The notes under the pieces: generated by a model | Seen by the model: the letters and a program-made list of their open reading frames with translations, nothing else | Databases searched by the model: none | Told to the model about the DNA's origin: nothing | Translations under genes and position numbers: made by a program | Shown here: piece by piece, positions 1-8,405 of the stretch | How positions within the stretch are numbered: position 1 is the stretch's first letter | How the letters are laid out: each line of letters starts with the position of its first letter | Assembly: GCF_024198175.1 (NCBI RefSeq) | Contig: NZ_JAJVKV010000002.1 | Coordinates: 310,001 to 374,000, forward strand | Reading direction: 5' to 3' | DNA: 64,000 nt | Origin: Pyxidicoccus xibeiensis | GTDB lineage: Bacteria > Myxococcota > Myxococcia > Myxococcales > Myxococcaceae

Positions 1-87
1 CGACCGCAGCGACATCCACGCCGCGGTGAGCAGCACGCCCACCAGCACCACGAGACCGAGCGTTCCGAGCAGCAGCTTGCGAATCAT
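1..87 (-). CDS. N-terminus of a signal-peptide or membrane-anchored protein (partial)
   Basis: Only the first 29 codons are inside the window; the gene runs off the left edge. The peptide starts MIRKLLLGTLGLVVLV and continues hydrophobic, so it has an n-region with Arg/Lys followed by a long hydrophobic core: a signal peptide or N-terminal membrane anchor. A good ribosome binding site (GGAGG) precedes the ATG at 85-87. It is co-oriented with and downstream of the catalase gene, about 175 bases away, across several hairpins. The product cannot be identified from what is visible. Confidence 0.55.
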   Translation of the reverse strand, partial: MIRKLLLGTLGLVVLVGVLLTAAWMSLRS

Positions 88-125
88 GGAGTCCTCCAGG
101 AGGGGAGAGCGGAGACCGCTCCACA

Positions 126-197
126 TGAGAGAGGGCCGGGATGAAGGATGGCGGCACGGGGGAGCACCGGACTTCCCGCCACCCCGGCCCTCTCTCA
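126..197. repeat. 15-bp perfect inverted repeat (large hairpin)
   Basis: Arms at 126-140 and 183-197 (TGAGAGAGGGCCGGG and its exact complement) enclose 42 bases that contain a second inner pairing (TGGCGG / CCGCCA). The right arm overlaps a competing 7-bp hairpin (188-194 with 202-208). It lies between the catalase stop and the start of the next minus-strand gene, so it would be in their intercistronic RNA. Confidence 0.5.
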
Positions 198-216
198 GGC
201 GGAGAGGGGAACCACG

Positions 217-246
217 GGGCCCCGGCGGCACATGGCGCCGGGGCCC
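217..246 (-). terminator. Hairpin downstream of the catalase gene
   Basis: Perfect 11-bp arms at 217-227 and 236-246 with an 8-base loop, starting 16 bases past the catalase stop codon. There is no T-run after it, so it may be a terminator, an RNA-stabilising 3' end or part of the following structured leader. Confidence 0.4.
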
Positions 247-261
247 GGTACGACAGAGACG

Positions 262-1797
262 TCAGCGAGCGGCGAGCGGCGCCACGGCGGCCTTGGCGTC
301 ATCCACCTTGACGTTGACCGCCTTGGCCAGCTTCGTGCCGTAGTCGGGGTTCGCCATGTAGAAGTGCCCCACCATGCGGGCCTTCACGCGGGCGTCCTTC
401 ACCTGGCCCAGGTCCGCGGCGAGGTTCTTCACCAGCCGCTCCTTCGCGCCGGCGTCGAGCGCCGCGTAGAACGCGCCCGCCTGGGAGAAGTTGTCCGTCT
501 TGTCGATGGCCCGCTGCTGCGTGGTGCCGCTCAGCGGCGCGCTGGACAGCAGGTAGGCCGGGACGTCCTGCGTCTCACGGGTGACGCTCGGCTCGTAGTT
601 CACGTCCGACTTCGTGTTGGCGAAGTTCATGGCGCCGTCCTGGCTGTTGTTGTTCACCGGGGCCTTGGCGCGGTTGACGGGCAGCGCCTGGTAGTTGGCG
701 CCGATGCGGTAGCGCTGCGTGTCCGCGTACGAGAAGAGGCGGCCCTGCAGCAGCCGGTCCTCGGACGGCTCGATGCCCGGCGGCAGCACGCCCGGGGAGA
801 ACGCCGACTGCTCGGTCTCCTGGAAGAAGTTGTCGGGCATCTTGTTGAGCGTGAACCGGCCCAGCTTGATGGCCGGAACCTGGTCCTCCGGCCACACCTT
901 CGTCGGGTCGAGCGGGTCGAACGGGAACTTGTCCAGCTCCTTCGGGTCCAGCACCTGCACCGTCAGCTCCCACGAGGGGAACTTGCCCGCGCCGATGGTG
1001 GTGTACAGGTCCGTGGTGGCGTGCTGGTAGTCGCTGGTGATGACGCGGGCCACTTCCTCGGGGGTGTTGAGGCCCTTCACGCCCTGCTGCGTGAACCAGT
1101 TGAACTTGACGTACTTGTACTCGCCCTTCGCGTTGACGAACTTGAACGCGTGCACGCCGTGCCCGTTCATCTGGCGGTAGTTCGCCGGGATGCCCAGGTC
1201 CGAGTACACCTGCGTCAGCATGTGCGTCGACTCGGGGTGGTGCGAGAAGAAGTCGAAGAAGCGGTTCGGGTCCTGCTTGTTGGTGATGGGCGACGGCTTC
1301 AGCGAGTGCACCATGTCCGGGAACTTGATGGCGTCCCGGATGAAGAAGACGGGCAGGTCGTTGCCCACCAGGTCCCAGTTGCCCTCGTCCGTGTAGAACT
1401 TCAGCGCGAAGCCGCGAGGGTCGCGCACCGCCTCGGGCGAGCCCTGCGCGGGGATGACGGTGGAGAAGCGCACGAACATGGGCGTCTTCTTCCCCTTGGC
1501 GGAGAAGATGGACGCGCGCGTGAGCTTGGAGAAGTTGTCGTAGCTCTCGAAGGTGCCGTACGCGCCGGTGCCACGTGCGTGGACCACGCGCTCCGGGATG
1601 CGCTCCCGGTCGAACCGGGCCAGCTTCTCGATGAGGTGGAAGTCCTCCAGCAGCACGCCGCCGCGGGGGCCGGCCGTCTTGGAGCTCTGATTGGTGCCAA
1701 CCGGAGCGCCACTGTCGGTGGTGAGGGGGGGCGGAGTGTTGGCCAGCGCGGGGGCGCTGAACAGCAGGGCCGTCAGTAGAAGAGAGCGGGTTTGCAC
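262..1797 (-). CDS. Exported haem catalase
   Basis: Dismutates hydrogen peroxide to water and oxygen. The 511-residue length and sequence fit a small-subunit mono-functional catalase. Visible residues are the distal His73 in RVVHARG, Asn146 in GNDLPVFF, and the proximal haem Tyr357 in RLFSYADTQR. Residues 1-19 form a clear Sec signal peptide (hydrophobic core, ALA cleavage site before Asn20), so the enzyme should act in the periplasm or outside the cell, where most catalases of this family are cytoplasmic. The gene is divergent from the kam cluster, and the 261-base region between them carries a triple palindrome that may control either side. Identification as catalase is firm; the location is inferred from the signal peptide. 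Confidence 0.95.
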   Translation of the reverse strand: MQTRSLLLTALLFSAPALANTPPPLTTDSGAPVGTNQSSKTAGPRGGVLLEDFHLIEKLARFDRERIPERVVHARGTGAYGTFESYDNFSKLTRASIFSAKGKKTPMFVRFSTVIPAQGSPEAVRDPRGFALKFYTDEGNWDLVGNDLPVFFIRDAIKFPDMVHSLKPSPITNKQDPNRFFDFFSHHPESTHMLTQVYSDLGIPANYRQMNGHGVHAFKFVNAKGEYKYVKFNWFTQQGVKGLNTPEEVARVITSDYQHATTDLYTTIGAGKFPSWELTVQVLDPKELDKFPFDPLDPTKVWPEDQVPAIKLGRFTLNKMPDNFFQETEQSAFSPGVLPPGIEPSEDRLLQGRLFSYADTQRYRIGANYQALPVNRAKAPVNNNSQDGAMNFANTKSDVNYEPSVTRETQDVPAYLLSSAPLSGTTQQRAIDKTDNFSQAGAFYAALDAGAKERLVKNLAADLGQVKDARVKARMVGHFYMANPDYGTKLAKAVNVKVDDAKAAVAPLAAR

Positions 1798-1905
1798 GGG
1801 GTCTTCCTCGTTTCGGGGATGAGACGCCGCGCTGCAAAGCAGGGCCCGTGCCGTCTCATCATCTTCAATGAGTCCAGGGGGTTATGCATGTGCTATCCAT
1901 GGCTC

Positions 1906-1965
1906 CACCGAAAAGTCGGTGTCATCACCGACCTTTCGGTGTTTGACTTCACCGGCCCGTCGGTG
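1906..1965. promoter_or_regulatory. Three copies of a 16-bp palindrome CACCGA-N4-TCGGTG
   Basis: Copies at 1906-1921, 1926-1941 and 1950-1965 (the third has CACCGG in its left half). Start-to-start spacings are 20 and 24 bases, roughly two helical turns, so a dimeric regulator could bind all three on one face of the DNA. The third copy ends 18 bases before a possible -10 element (GATAAT, 1984-1989) facing kamD, so it overlaps where the -35 would be. This would suit an activator of the kam genes; the regulator is not identified in the window. Confidence 0.55.
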
Positions 1966-2058
1966 TGCTTTCCGTCCGGAACCGATAATGCGGTGCGGCA
2001 GCATAACCGCGTGTTCTTCCTGGCTTCCGGTGGCCTGTCGGGCGGGTAAGGTGCGCCC

Positions 2059-3609
2059 ATGCCAGGCCCGTTCATCGAAGACGCGCAGATTGCCCATGCG
2101 CGCAAGCTGGCGGAGGAGATCGTCAACCCGATCTTCGACCTCATCCGCCGCAACACCACTGTATCCACCGAGCGCACCGTGTTGCGCTTCTTCGGCATCT
2201 CCGGTGCCGGGGCGCGCGGCGTGCCGCTCGCCAACCTGATGGTCGACAGGCTCAAGGCCGCCGGCGTGCTCAACAAGGGCGCCGCCTACTGGTACGGCCG
2301 GGCGCTACGCCTGGGCGCCAAGAGCCCGCTGGAGGCCGTGGAGCGGCTGACGGCGCTGCCCACCGAGAAGCTCGGGGTCCTCCCGCCCGACCAGGAGCAG
2401 AGCCTGCGCGACGAGGTCCGCGCCGAGGCCCGTGCCGCCCTGGAGGACTTGAAGGCCCGCATCGCCCAGCGTGAGGCGCTCCGCAAGGAGTTCCCCATGT
2501 CGCCCGCGCCCCACAAGTACGTCATCGTGGCCACGGGCAACATCTATGACGACGTGGACCAGGCGCGCGCCGCGGCCCAGGCCGGCGCGGACGTCATCGC
2601 CGTCATCCGGTCCACCGCCCAGTCGCTGCTGGACTACGTGCCCCACGGCGCCACCACGGAGGGCTACGGCGGCACCTACGCCACCCAGGAGAACTTCCGC
2701 ATCATGCGCGAGGCCCTGGATGACGAGAGCCGCAAGCTCAAGCGCTACATCCAGCTCACCAACTACTCGTCCGGCCTCTGCATGTCGGAGATCGCCTTCT
2801 GCGCGGCCTACGAGAAGCTGGACATGCTGCTCAACGACGCGATGTACGGAATCCTCTTCCGTGACATCAACATGCGTCGGACGTTCATCGACCAGTACTT
2901 CAGCCGCCGCATCTGCGCCCTGGCTGGCATCATCATCAACACCGGCGAGGACAACTACATCACCACCGCGGACGCATACGACGCGGCCCACACCGTCATC
3001 GCCAGCCAGTTCATCAACGAGTGCTTCGCCAAGCGCGCCGGCCTCAAGGACTGGCAGCTGGGCATCGGCCACTCGTACGAAATCGACCCCTACCGCGACG
3101 ACACGCTCCTCTTGGAGCTGTCGCAGGCCATGCTGGTGCGCCGCTGCTTCCCGGACGCGCCGCTGAAGTACATGCCGCCCACCAAGCACAAGGAGACGGA
3201 CATCTTCTTCAGCCACGCGTACGACGTGATGGCGGACCTGGTGGCCATCTGGACGCGGCAGGGCATCCAACTGCTGGGCATGATGACCGAGGCCATGCAC
3301 ACGCCGCTCCTGGCGGACCGGTACGTGGCGCTCAAGTCCGCGTCGTACATCCACCGCGCCGCGCGGGGCATCGACGAGGAGTTTACCGTCCGCGAGGACG
3401 GGAAGATTGCCAACCGCGCCCGCGAGGTGTTCGGCCGGGCGATGCAGTTGCTCCAGGAATGCCGTGACGAGGGCATGGTGGCGGCCATCGGCAAGGGTCA
3501 CTTCGGCGACGTGAAGCGCGAGGAGACTGGCGGCAAGGGCCTGGATGGCGTGCTGGAGAAGGCGCCGGACTACTTCAACCCGTTCCTTGAAATCCTGGAG
3601 GCGACATGA
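2059..3609 (+). CDS. kamD: Lysine 5,6-aminomutase alpha subunit
   Basis: Catalytic subunit of the adenosylcobalamin- and PLP-dependent enzyme that moves the terminal amino group of D-lysine or beta-lysine from C6 to C5. The 516-residue length is normal for KamD, and the sequence reads as the aminomutase TIM barrel throughout (for example ATGNIYDDVDQARAAAQAGAD and GHSYEIDP). The ATG follows AAGGTG. It heads a tightly packed run with the 158-aa ORF, kamE, kal and kce, and its stop overlaps the next start. Because partner subunit and downstream pathway genes are adjacent, function is well supported. Confidence 0.95.
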   Translation: MPGPFIEDAQIAHARKLAEEIVNPIFDLIRRNTTVSTERTVLRFFGISGAGARGVPLANLMVDRLKAAGVLNKGAAYWYGRALRLGAKSPLEAVERLTALPTEKLGVLPPDQEQSLRDEVRAEARAALEDLKARIAQREALRKEFPMSPAPHKYVIVATGNIYDDVDQARAAAQAGADVIAVIRSTAQSLLDYVPHGATTEGYGGTYATQENFRIMREALDDESRKLKRYIQLTNYSSGLCMSEIAFCAAYEKLDMLLNDAMYGILFRDINMRRTFIDQYFSRRICALAGIIINTGEDNYITTADAYDAAHTVIASQFINECFAKRAGLKDWQLGIGHSYEIDPYRDDTLLLELSQAMLVRRCFPDAPLKYMPPTKHKETDIFFSHAYDVMADLVAIWTRQGIQLLGMMTEAMHTPLLADRYVALKSASYIHRAARGIDEEFTVREDGKIANRAREVFGRAMQLLQECRDEGMVAAIGKGHFGDVKREETGGKGLDGVLEKAPDYFNPFLEILEAT

Positions 3610-4082
3610 TGCTCGGTACCATCCTGACCGTGGTGATGGCCGCTGGTGGTTCGGCGGATGCGCTGGCGCAGTTCCAGGTGAAGAACGTGTCGCTCCAGGT
3701 GCCCGCGGCGTGGTCGCGCTCGGTGCAGGACGGCTCGAACAAGTTCGCCGCGCCCAGCGGCGACGCCTACTTCCTGGTGGACGTGGGCGCGGTGCAGACG
3801 GCCGGCATGAAGGCGCAGGTCTGCGTGGACAAGATTGTCGCCTCCATCGGCGGCGCCAACTGGGAGGCCCTCAAGGTGGGCGGCCAGCCGGCGGCGAAGC
3901 GGCTGGACTCGGACAACTCGCCGGGCGGCGGCGCGGTGGACACGGTGACGTACGTGGGCTGTGACGGAAAGACGACGTGGTCCGTCGTCTTCCACCTGGA
4001 GCAGGGCAAGAAGGAGCGATTCGCTCCGCTGGCGCAGAAGGTGGGCACCAGCGTGAAGATTCAGCGGGTCGGGGGGAAATGA
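3606..4082 (+). CDS. Small secreted protein inside the kam cluster, function unknown
   Basis: 158 residues with a probable signal peptide (about residues 1-22, cleaved near ALAQ) and two cysteines in the mature part. The start codon overlaps the kamD stop (ATGA), so it is translationally coupled to kamD, and kamE begins 4 bases after its stop. I recognise no domain; the text FQVKNVSLQVPAAWSR looks like a small beta-rich secreted domain of the kind that begins with a short predicted strand and a Pro-Trp motif. It is odd that an exported protein separates the two subunit genes of a cytoplasmic enzyme. Confidence 0.8.
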   Translation: MMLGTILTVVMAAGGSADALAQFQVKNVSLQVPAAWSRSVQDGSNKFAAPSGDAYFLVDVGAVQTAGMKAQVCVDKIVASIGGANWEALKVGGQPAAKRLDSDNSPGGGAVDTVTYVGCDGKTTWSVVFHLEQGKKERFAPLAQKVGTSVKIQRVGGK

Positions 4083-4086
4083 GCCG

Positions 4087-4872
4087 ATGGTGAAGCCGAG
4101 CAAGCAGATCATCCGCCCCTACGGCGACCGTCGCGACGACGGCGTGGTGCAGCTGTCTTTCACCCTGCCGGTGCCGCTGTCCGAGAAGGCCAAGGAGGCC
4201 GCCGCCGTCTTCGCGAAGAAGATGGGGTTCTCCGACGTGAAGGTCGCCGCCGCCGAGCGCGCCGCGGACAACTACACGTTCTTCGTCGTCTACGCCCGCT
4301 CGGGCATGTACCTGGACTACGCCGAAATCGACGTGCCCGAGGTCATCGTCAAGAAGATGTCCTTCGACGACCTCAACGCCTTCATCAAGGAGAAGGTGGG
4401 CCGGCGCATCGTCGTGTTCGGCGCGTGCACGGGCACGGACACGCACACGGTGGGCATCGACGCCATCCTGAACATGAAGGGCTACGCGGGCGACTACGGC
4501 CTGGAGCGCTACGCCTGGTTCGAGGCGTACAACCTGGGCAGCCAGGTGCCCAACGAGGAGCTCATCAAGAAGGCGATGGCGAAGAACGCCGACGCGATTC
4601 TCGTGAGCCAGGTCGTCACGCAGCGCGACGTGCACAAGGACAACTCGCGCCAGTTCATCGACGCGGCCAAGGCGGCGGGCATCCACGGGAAGGTCCAGCT
4701 CCTGCTGGGCGGCCCCCGCGTGGACCACAAGCTGGCGCTGGAGCTGGGCTTCGACGCGGGCTTCGGCCCGGGCACCAAGCCATCGGACGTGGCCAACTAC
4801 ATCGTCCATGCGCTCCTGAAGAAGGAAGGCAAGGAGCCGCAGGGCATGCACTACCAGGGAGAGCCCACGTGA
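4087..4872 (+). CDS. kamE: Lysine 5,6-aminomutase beta subunit (B12-binding)
   Basis: Binds the cobalamin and PLP cofactors of lysine 5,6-aminomutase. The base-off B12 motif DxHxxG is seen at Asp118-Gly123, inside a Rossmann-type domain. Lys131 lies 11 residues after the motif His, the same spacing as the PLP lysine (Lys144) of the clostridial enzyme, so it is the likely PLP ligand; that assignment rests on spacing. Length 261 is typical. It follows the secreted-protein gene by 4 bases, and its stop overlaps the GTG start of kal. Confidence 0.95.
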   Translation: MVKPSKQIIRPYGDRRDDGVVQLSFTLPVPLSEKAKEAAAVFAKKMGFSDVKVAAAERAADNYTFFVVYARSGMYLDYAEIDVPEVIVKKMSFDDLNAFIKEKVGRRIVVFGACTGTDTHTVGIDAILNMKGYAGDYGLERYAWFEAYNLGSQVPNEELIKKAMAKNADAILVSQVVTQRDVHKDNSRQFIDAAKAAGIHGKVQLLLGGPRVDHKLALELGFDAGFGPGTKPSDVANYIVHALLKKEGKEPQGMHYQGEPT

Positions 4873-5267
4873 GCACGGGAACGAAGGCCATCATTCGCCT
4901 GCGCATGAGCAGCCATGACGCGCACTACGGCGGCAACCTGGTGGACGGCGCGCGCATGCTGGGCCTCTTCGGCGACGTGGCCACGGAGCTGTGCATCCGC
5001 AGCGACGGCGACGAGGGCCTGTTTCGCGCCTACGACTCGGTGGAGTTCCTCGCGCCGGTGTACGCCGGGGACTTCATCGAGGCGGAAGGGGAGATTGTCA
5101 GCGCGGGCAACACGTCCCGGAAGATGCGCTTCGAGGCGCGCAAGGTCATCCGGCCGCGCCCGGATGTGAACGATTCGGCGGCGGACCTGTTGCAGGAGCC
5201 GGTGGTGGTGTGCCGGGCTTCGGGCACCTGCGTGGTTCCCAAGGACAAGCAGCGAGGTCAGCGATGA
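4869..5267 (+). CDS. kal: 3-aminobutyryl-CoA ammonia-lyase
   Basis: Removes ammonia from 3-aminobutyryl-CoA to give crotonyl-CoA in lysine fermentation. The protein is a single hot-dog fold of 132 residues ([19 protein letters not shown] and a later [16 protein letters not shown] segment typical of hot-dog thioesterase-like enzymes). The GTG start at 4869 overlaps the kamE stop (GTGA), which decides the start. Its own stop overlaps kce. Name rests on fold, size and the neighbours kamE and kce. Confidence 0.85.
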   Translation: MSTGTKAIIRLRMSSHDAHYGGNLVDGARMLGLFGDVATELCIRSDGDEGLFRAYDSVEFLAPVYAGDFIEAEGEIVSAGNTSRKMRFEARKVIRPRPDVNDSAADLLQEPVVVCRASGTCVVPKDKQRGQR

Positions 5268-6091
5268 GCACTCCCATGGTCATCACCGCCGCGATGGTCG
5301 GCGCGGAGACGACGCGCGAGCAGACGCCGCACCTGCCGATTACCGCCGAGGAGATTGCCGAGGACGCGGTGCGCTGCCGCGAGGCCGGTGCCGCCATGGT
5401 GCACCTGCACGTGCGCACGCCGGACGGCAAGCCGTCCCAGGACGCGGAGCTGTTCCGCGCCGCCATCCGAGCCATCCGCAAGCGCACGGACGTGCTCATC
5501 CAGACGTCCACCGGCGGCGCGGTGGGCATGACGGTGGACCAGCGCTGCGGCCCGCTGACGCTCACCGGCGCGGACCGGCCGGACATGGCCACGCTGACGA
5601 CGGGCACGGTGAACTTCGGCGAGGAGGTCTTCTGGAATCCCCGCCCGCTGGTGCGCGACATCGCCAGGCGCATCCGCGCGCTCGGCCTCAAGCCGGAGCT
5701 GGAGTGCTTCGACGTGGGCATGATTGACGAGGCCCGCTACCTGGCGAAGGAAGGGCTGGTGGACCTGCCCGCGCACTTCGACTTCGTGCTCGGGGTGCCG
5801 GGGACGCTGCAGCCCCGGCCCGAGGTGCTGGACTTCATGATTGCCGCGCTGCCGGAGGGCTCCACCTGGACGGTGGCGGGCGTGGGCCGGCACCAGCTCC
5901 CCTACGTGGACGAGGCGGCGAAGCGCGGCGGCAACGCGCGCGTGGGCCTGGAGGACAACATCTACGTGTCCAAGGGCGTGCTCGCGAAGGGCAACTGGGA
6001 GCTCGTCGCCGAGGCCGTGAAGCGCGCGCGGGCCAACGGCCGTGAGCCCGCCACGCCGGAGCAGGCCCGGAAGCTGCTGCGCCTGAGCTGA
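5264..6091 (+). CDS. kce: 3-keto-5-aminohexanoate cleavage enzyme
   Basis: Zn-dependent enzyme that converts 3-keto-5-aminohexanoate and acetyl-CoA to acetoacetate and 3-aminobutyryl-CoA, the substrate of Kal. It is a 275-residue TIM barrel of the BKACE family; the metal-binding pair His47 and His49 is visible in [11 protein letters not shown]. The start ATG overlaps the kal stop (ATGA). The 3,5-diaminohexanoate dehydrogenase (kdd) that normally supplies its substrate is not in the window, nor is lysine 2,3-aminomutase. Confidence 0.92.
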   Translation: MSTPMVITAAMVGAETTREQTPHLPITAEEIAEDAVRCREAGAAMVHLHVRTPDGKPSQDAELFRAAIRAIRKRTDVLIQTSTGGAVGMTVDQRCGPLTLTGADRPDMATLTTGTVNFGEEVFWNPRPLVRDIARRIRALGLKPELECFDVGMIDEARYLAKEGLVDLPAHFDFVLGVPGTLQPRPEVLDFMIAALPEGSTWTVAGVGRHQLPYVDEAAKRGGNARVGLEDNIYVSKGVLAKGNWELVAEAVKRARANGREPATPEQARKLLRLS

Positions 6092-6118
6092 GCCGTCACC
6101 CGTGAGTGGGCCGGGCGC

Positions 6119-7582
6119 TCATGCCGCCCAGGCCCACGCCACGTGCCCGTCGGGACGGACGAGCAGCCCGCCCACGCCGCGCAGCCGCTCGCTCCCGCCG
6201 GTGGGGCTCACGTGGAGGACACTCGCGCGGGGCGCCCAGCCCGGCTCCCACCGAGGGGCCGGGCGCGTGGCCTCCGTCGAGTGGAGCCACAGCCAGTGGC
6301 CTGGGTGCAGGGCGGTGTAGAGCCTCCGGTTGTCTCCCGCGCTGAGCCGCAGGTCCAGGTCGGGAAGCCTCCGGCCCGTCCAGTCCGGGAGCAGGGGAGC
6401 CGCTCCTTCGGGCGCGGGCAACTCCAGCGCCGGGTAGGCCACGTCGAGCCCGCCGAGGTGCTCCGCGAGCCGCCGGTTGACCTCCGGGTTCTTCAGGACG
6501 CCGCACATGAGCTCGCGCAGGGCCAGCGTCTCCGGGGTGAAGCCCATGAGCGCGGACTGCGCCTGCGTGTTGCGGAGGAGGGCGTGGCCCACGCCGTGCC
6601 GCTCCCGGTGGTAGCTGTCCATCAGCCAGTCCGGAGCACCGTCCCGCACCACGGCGGCGAGCTTCCAGCCCAGGTTCATGGCGTCCTGCAGGCCTACGTT
6701 GAGGCCCTGCCCACCGGCCGGATAGTGCATGTGCGCTGCATCGCCCGCGAGCAGCACGCGGCCGGCCCGGTACGTCTCCGCCAGCCGCGTCTCGTTGCCG
6801 AAGCGCGACAGCCACCGGGGCTCCCGGATGCCGAAGTCGGAGCCGGCGATTCGCTGGAGGCTGGCCCGGAGCTCATCGAGCGTGACGGGCTCCTTCAGCG
6901 GCGTGCCCTCACGCTCGGCGTCCGTGACGATGGCCCGGTGGACGCCGGGGCCGAGCGGGACGATGGCGACGTTGCCCCGCTCGTTGGTGATGGCCAGGAA
7001 GGGTGCCGCCGGTGGCGTGCCGAGCGTCACGTCTCCCAGCATCGAGGTGCGGGTGCCGTCGGTGCCGGGAAAGGCGATTCCCGCGAGCTGGCGCACGGCG
7101 CTGCGCGCGCCATCCGCGCCCACCACGTACCTCGCGCGGCAGCGGAACGGCTGGCCCCCGGTGGTGCCGGTGAGCTCCACGGCCTCTGCGTCCTGGCGCA
7201 TCGCCTCCACCGCATGGCCGCGCCGCAGGTCCACGCCCAGCTCCCGGGCCCGCTCCTCCAGGAGCGACTCCGTGAGCGCCTGGGGAAGGAACAGGGTGAA
7301 CTGGAACCGGGTGTCGAGCACCGAGAAGTCCAGCCGCGTGTCCAGCAGGGCGAAGTGCCCGCCAGGCAGCGGCCGGCCGCGGCTCAGGAAGCGCTCCTCC
7401 AGTCCGCGCAGGGCCAGGACCTCGAGGGAGCGCGGGTGCATGGTCAGCGCACGCGACTCCCGAACGGGCGCGCTGCGGCGCTCGAAGACCCGGACGCGGA
7501 CGCCCGCGAGCGCCAGCTCACAGGCGAGCAGCAGCCCTGTGGGTCCCCCTCCGACAACTGCCACCTCGATGACTTCCTCCAT
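6119..7582 (-). CDS. FAD-dependent aromatic monooxygenase (PheA/TfdB, Rox-like)
   Basis: 487-residue class A flavoprotein hydroxylase. Visible motifs: the dinucleotide-binding GGGPTG at residues 11-16, a DG motif (VGADGARS) and the GD motif (LLAGDAAHMHYPAGGQG). A C-terminal thioredoxin-like part follows. The start was placed at 7582, seven codons inside the longest frame, because GGAGG lies just upstream. It is divergent from a TetR-type regulator with two operator-like palindromes between them, an arrangement typical of inducible detoxification of aromatic drugs or antibiotics. The substrate cannot be read from the sequence. Confidence 0.88.
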   Translation of the reverse strand: MEEVIEVAVVGGGPTGLLLACELALAGVRVRVFERRSAPVRESRALTMHPRSLEVLALRGLEERFLSRGRPLPGGHFALLDTRLDFSVLDTRFQFTLFLPQALTESLLEERARELGVDLRRGHAVEAMRQDAEAVELTGTTGGQPFRCRARYVVGADGARSAVRQLAGIAFPGTDGTRTSMLGDVTLGTPPAAPFLAITNERGNVAIVPLGPGVHRAIVTDAEREGTPLKEPVTLDELRASLQRIAGSDFGIREPRWLSRFGNETRLAETYRAGRVLLAGDAAHMHYPAGGQGLNVGLQDAMNLGWKLAAVVRDGAPDWLMDSYHRERHGVGHALLRNTQAQSALMGFTPETLALRELMCGVLKNPEVNRRLAEHLGGLDVAYPALELPAPEGAAPLLPDWTGRRLPDLDLRLSAGDNRRLYTALHPGHWLWLHSTEATRPAPRWEPGWAPRASVLHVSPTGGSERLRGVGGLLVRPDGHVAWAWAA

Positions 7583-7604
7583 GACGGGCCTCCAGCCACG
7601 CAAT

Positions 7605-7637
7605 CTAACGGTGTTAGGGAATAACTAACGCTGTTAG
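7605..7637. promoter_or_regulatory. Twin TetR-type operators
   Basis: Two perfect 13-bp palindromes, CTAACGGTGTTAG (7605-7617) and CTAACGCTGTTAG (7625-7637), start 20 bases apart in the 85-base gap between the divergent monooxygenase and TetR genes. They share the general CTA...TAG form of tet operators. The TetR protein next door is the obvious ligand. Confidence 0.75.
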
Positions 7638-7667
7638 GTTGTCAAGCCAGGCTGAGGAGGCAGGCGC

Positions 7668-8294
7668 ATGCGCATCCAGCGAGAGCAGGTGGTCCGGGCG
7701 GCGTGGGCGCAGGTGGATGAGATTGGCGTGGAAGGGCTGACGATGCGCTCGTTGGCGCAGGCCCTCTCCATCCAGGCGCCGTCGCTCTACTGGCACTTCC
7801 CGAGCAAGCAGGCGTTGCTGGACACGATGGCGGACGCGCTGCTCCAGGACGTGGGCCGCGCGACGGACCCGGCGGCTCCGTGGGATGCGGTGGTGAAGGG
7901 CGTGGCGGGCGAGCTGCGGCGCGCGTTCCTGGCGCATCGCGATGGGGCCCGGGTGTACGCGGGCACCTTCGTCGTGTCGGAGAACACACTGCGCGTCAGC
8001 GACCTGCTCATCGGCGCGCTGGGCCGGGCGGGCCTGAAGCCGCGAGAGGCGGGCTGGGCCGCGCTCGCGGTGCTCGACTACGTGCTCGGCTTCACCCTCG
8101 AGGAGCAGGCCTTCGGCATGCCGCAAGGCGAGGCGCCCCCGGTGGCCGAGCGGCTGAGAGCGCTGGCCACGGCCCGCTTTCCCCATGTCGCCGCGGCGGT
8201 GGACTCGCTGGTCGACCCCGACTTCGACGCGCGCTTCGCCTTCGGGCTGGACGTGTTCGTCGCCGGACTGCGGGGCCGTCAGGTCGGGCCCTGA
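7668..8294 (+). CDS. TetR-family repressor
   Basis: 208-residue transcription factor. The helix-turn-helix covers about residues 24-43 (LTMRSLAQALSIQAPSLYWHF, the signature of TetR proteins). The C-terminal ligand domain resembles the class that contains the tetracycline repressor itself. A GGAGG sits before the ATG. It is divergent from the FAD monooxygenase and very probably represses it and itself through the palindromes at 7605-7637. Confidence 0.92.
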   Translation: MRIQREQVVRAAWAQVDEIGVEGLTMRSLAQALSIQAPSLYWHFPSKQALLDTMADALLQDVGRATDPAAPWDAVVKGVAGELRRAFLAHRDGARVYAGTFVVSENTLRVSDLLIGALGRAGLKPREAGWAALAVLDYVLGFTLEEQAFGMPQGEAPPVAERLRALATARFPHVAAAVDSLVDPDFDARFAFGLDVFVAGLRGRQVGP

Positions 8295-8405
8295 CCTTTC
8301 GTCGTACGTGCGCGCCCGTCACGCAACGCTGTCCGGCCCTCACGAGTCGTGCATCATGCCGCCCCGGTTCCCGCACGGCGCGGGAGCGGGAGGAGCCTTC
8401 ACGAA

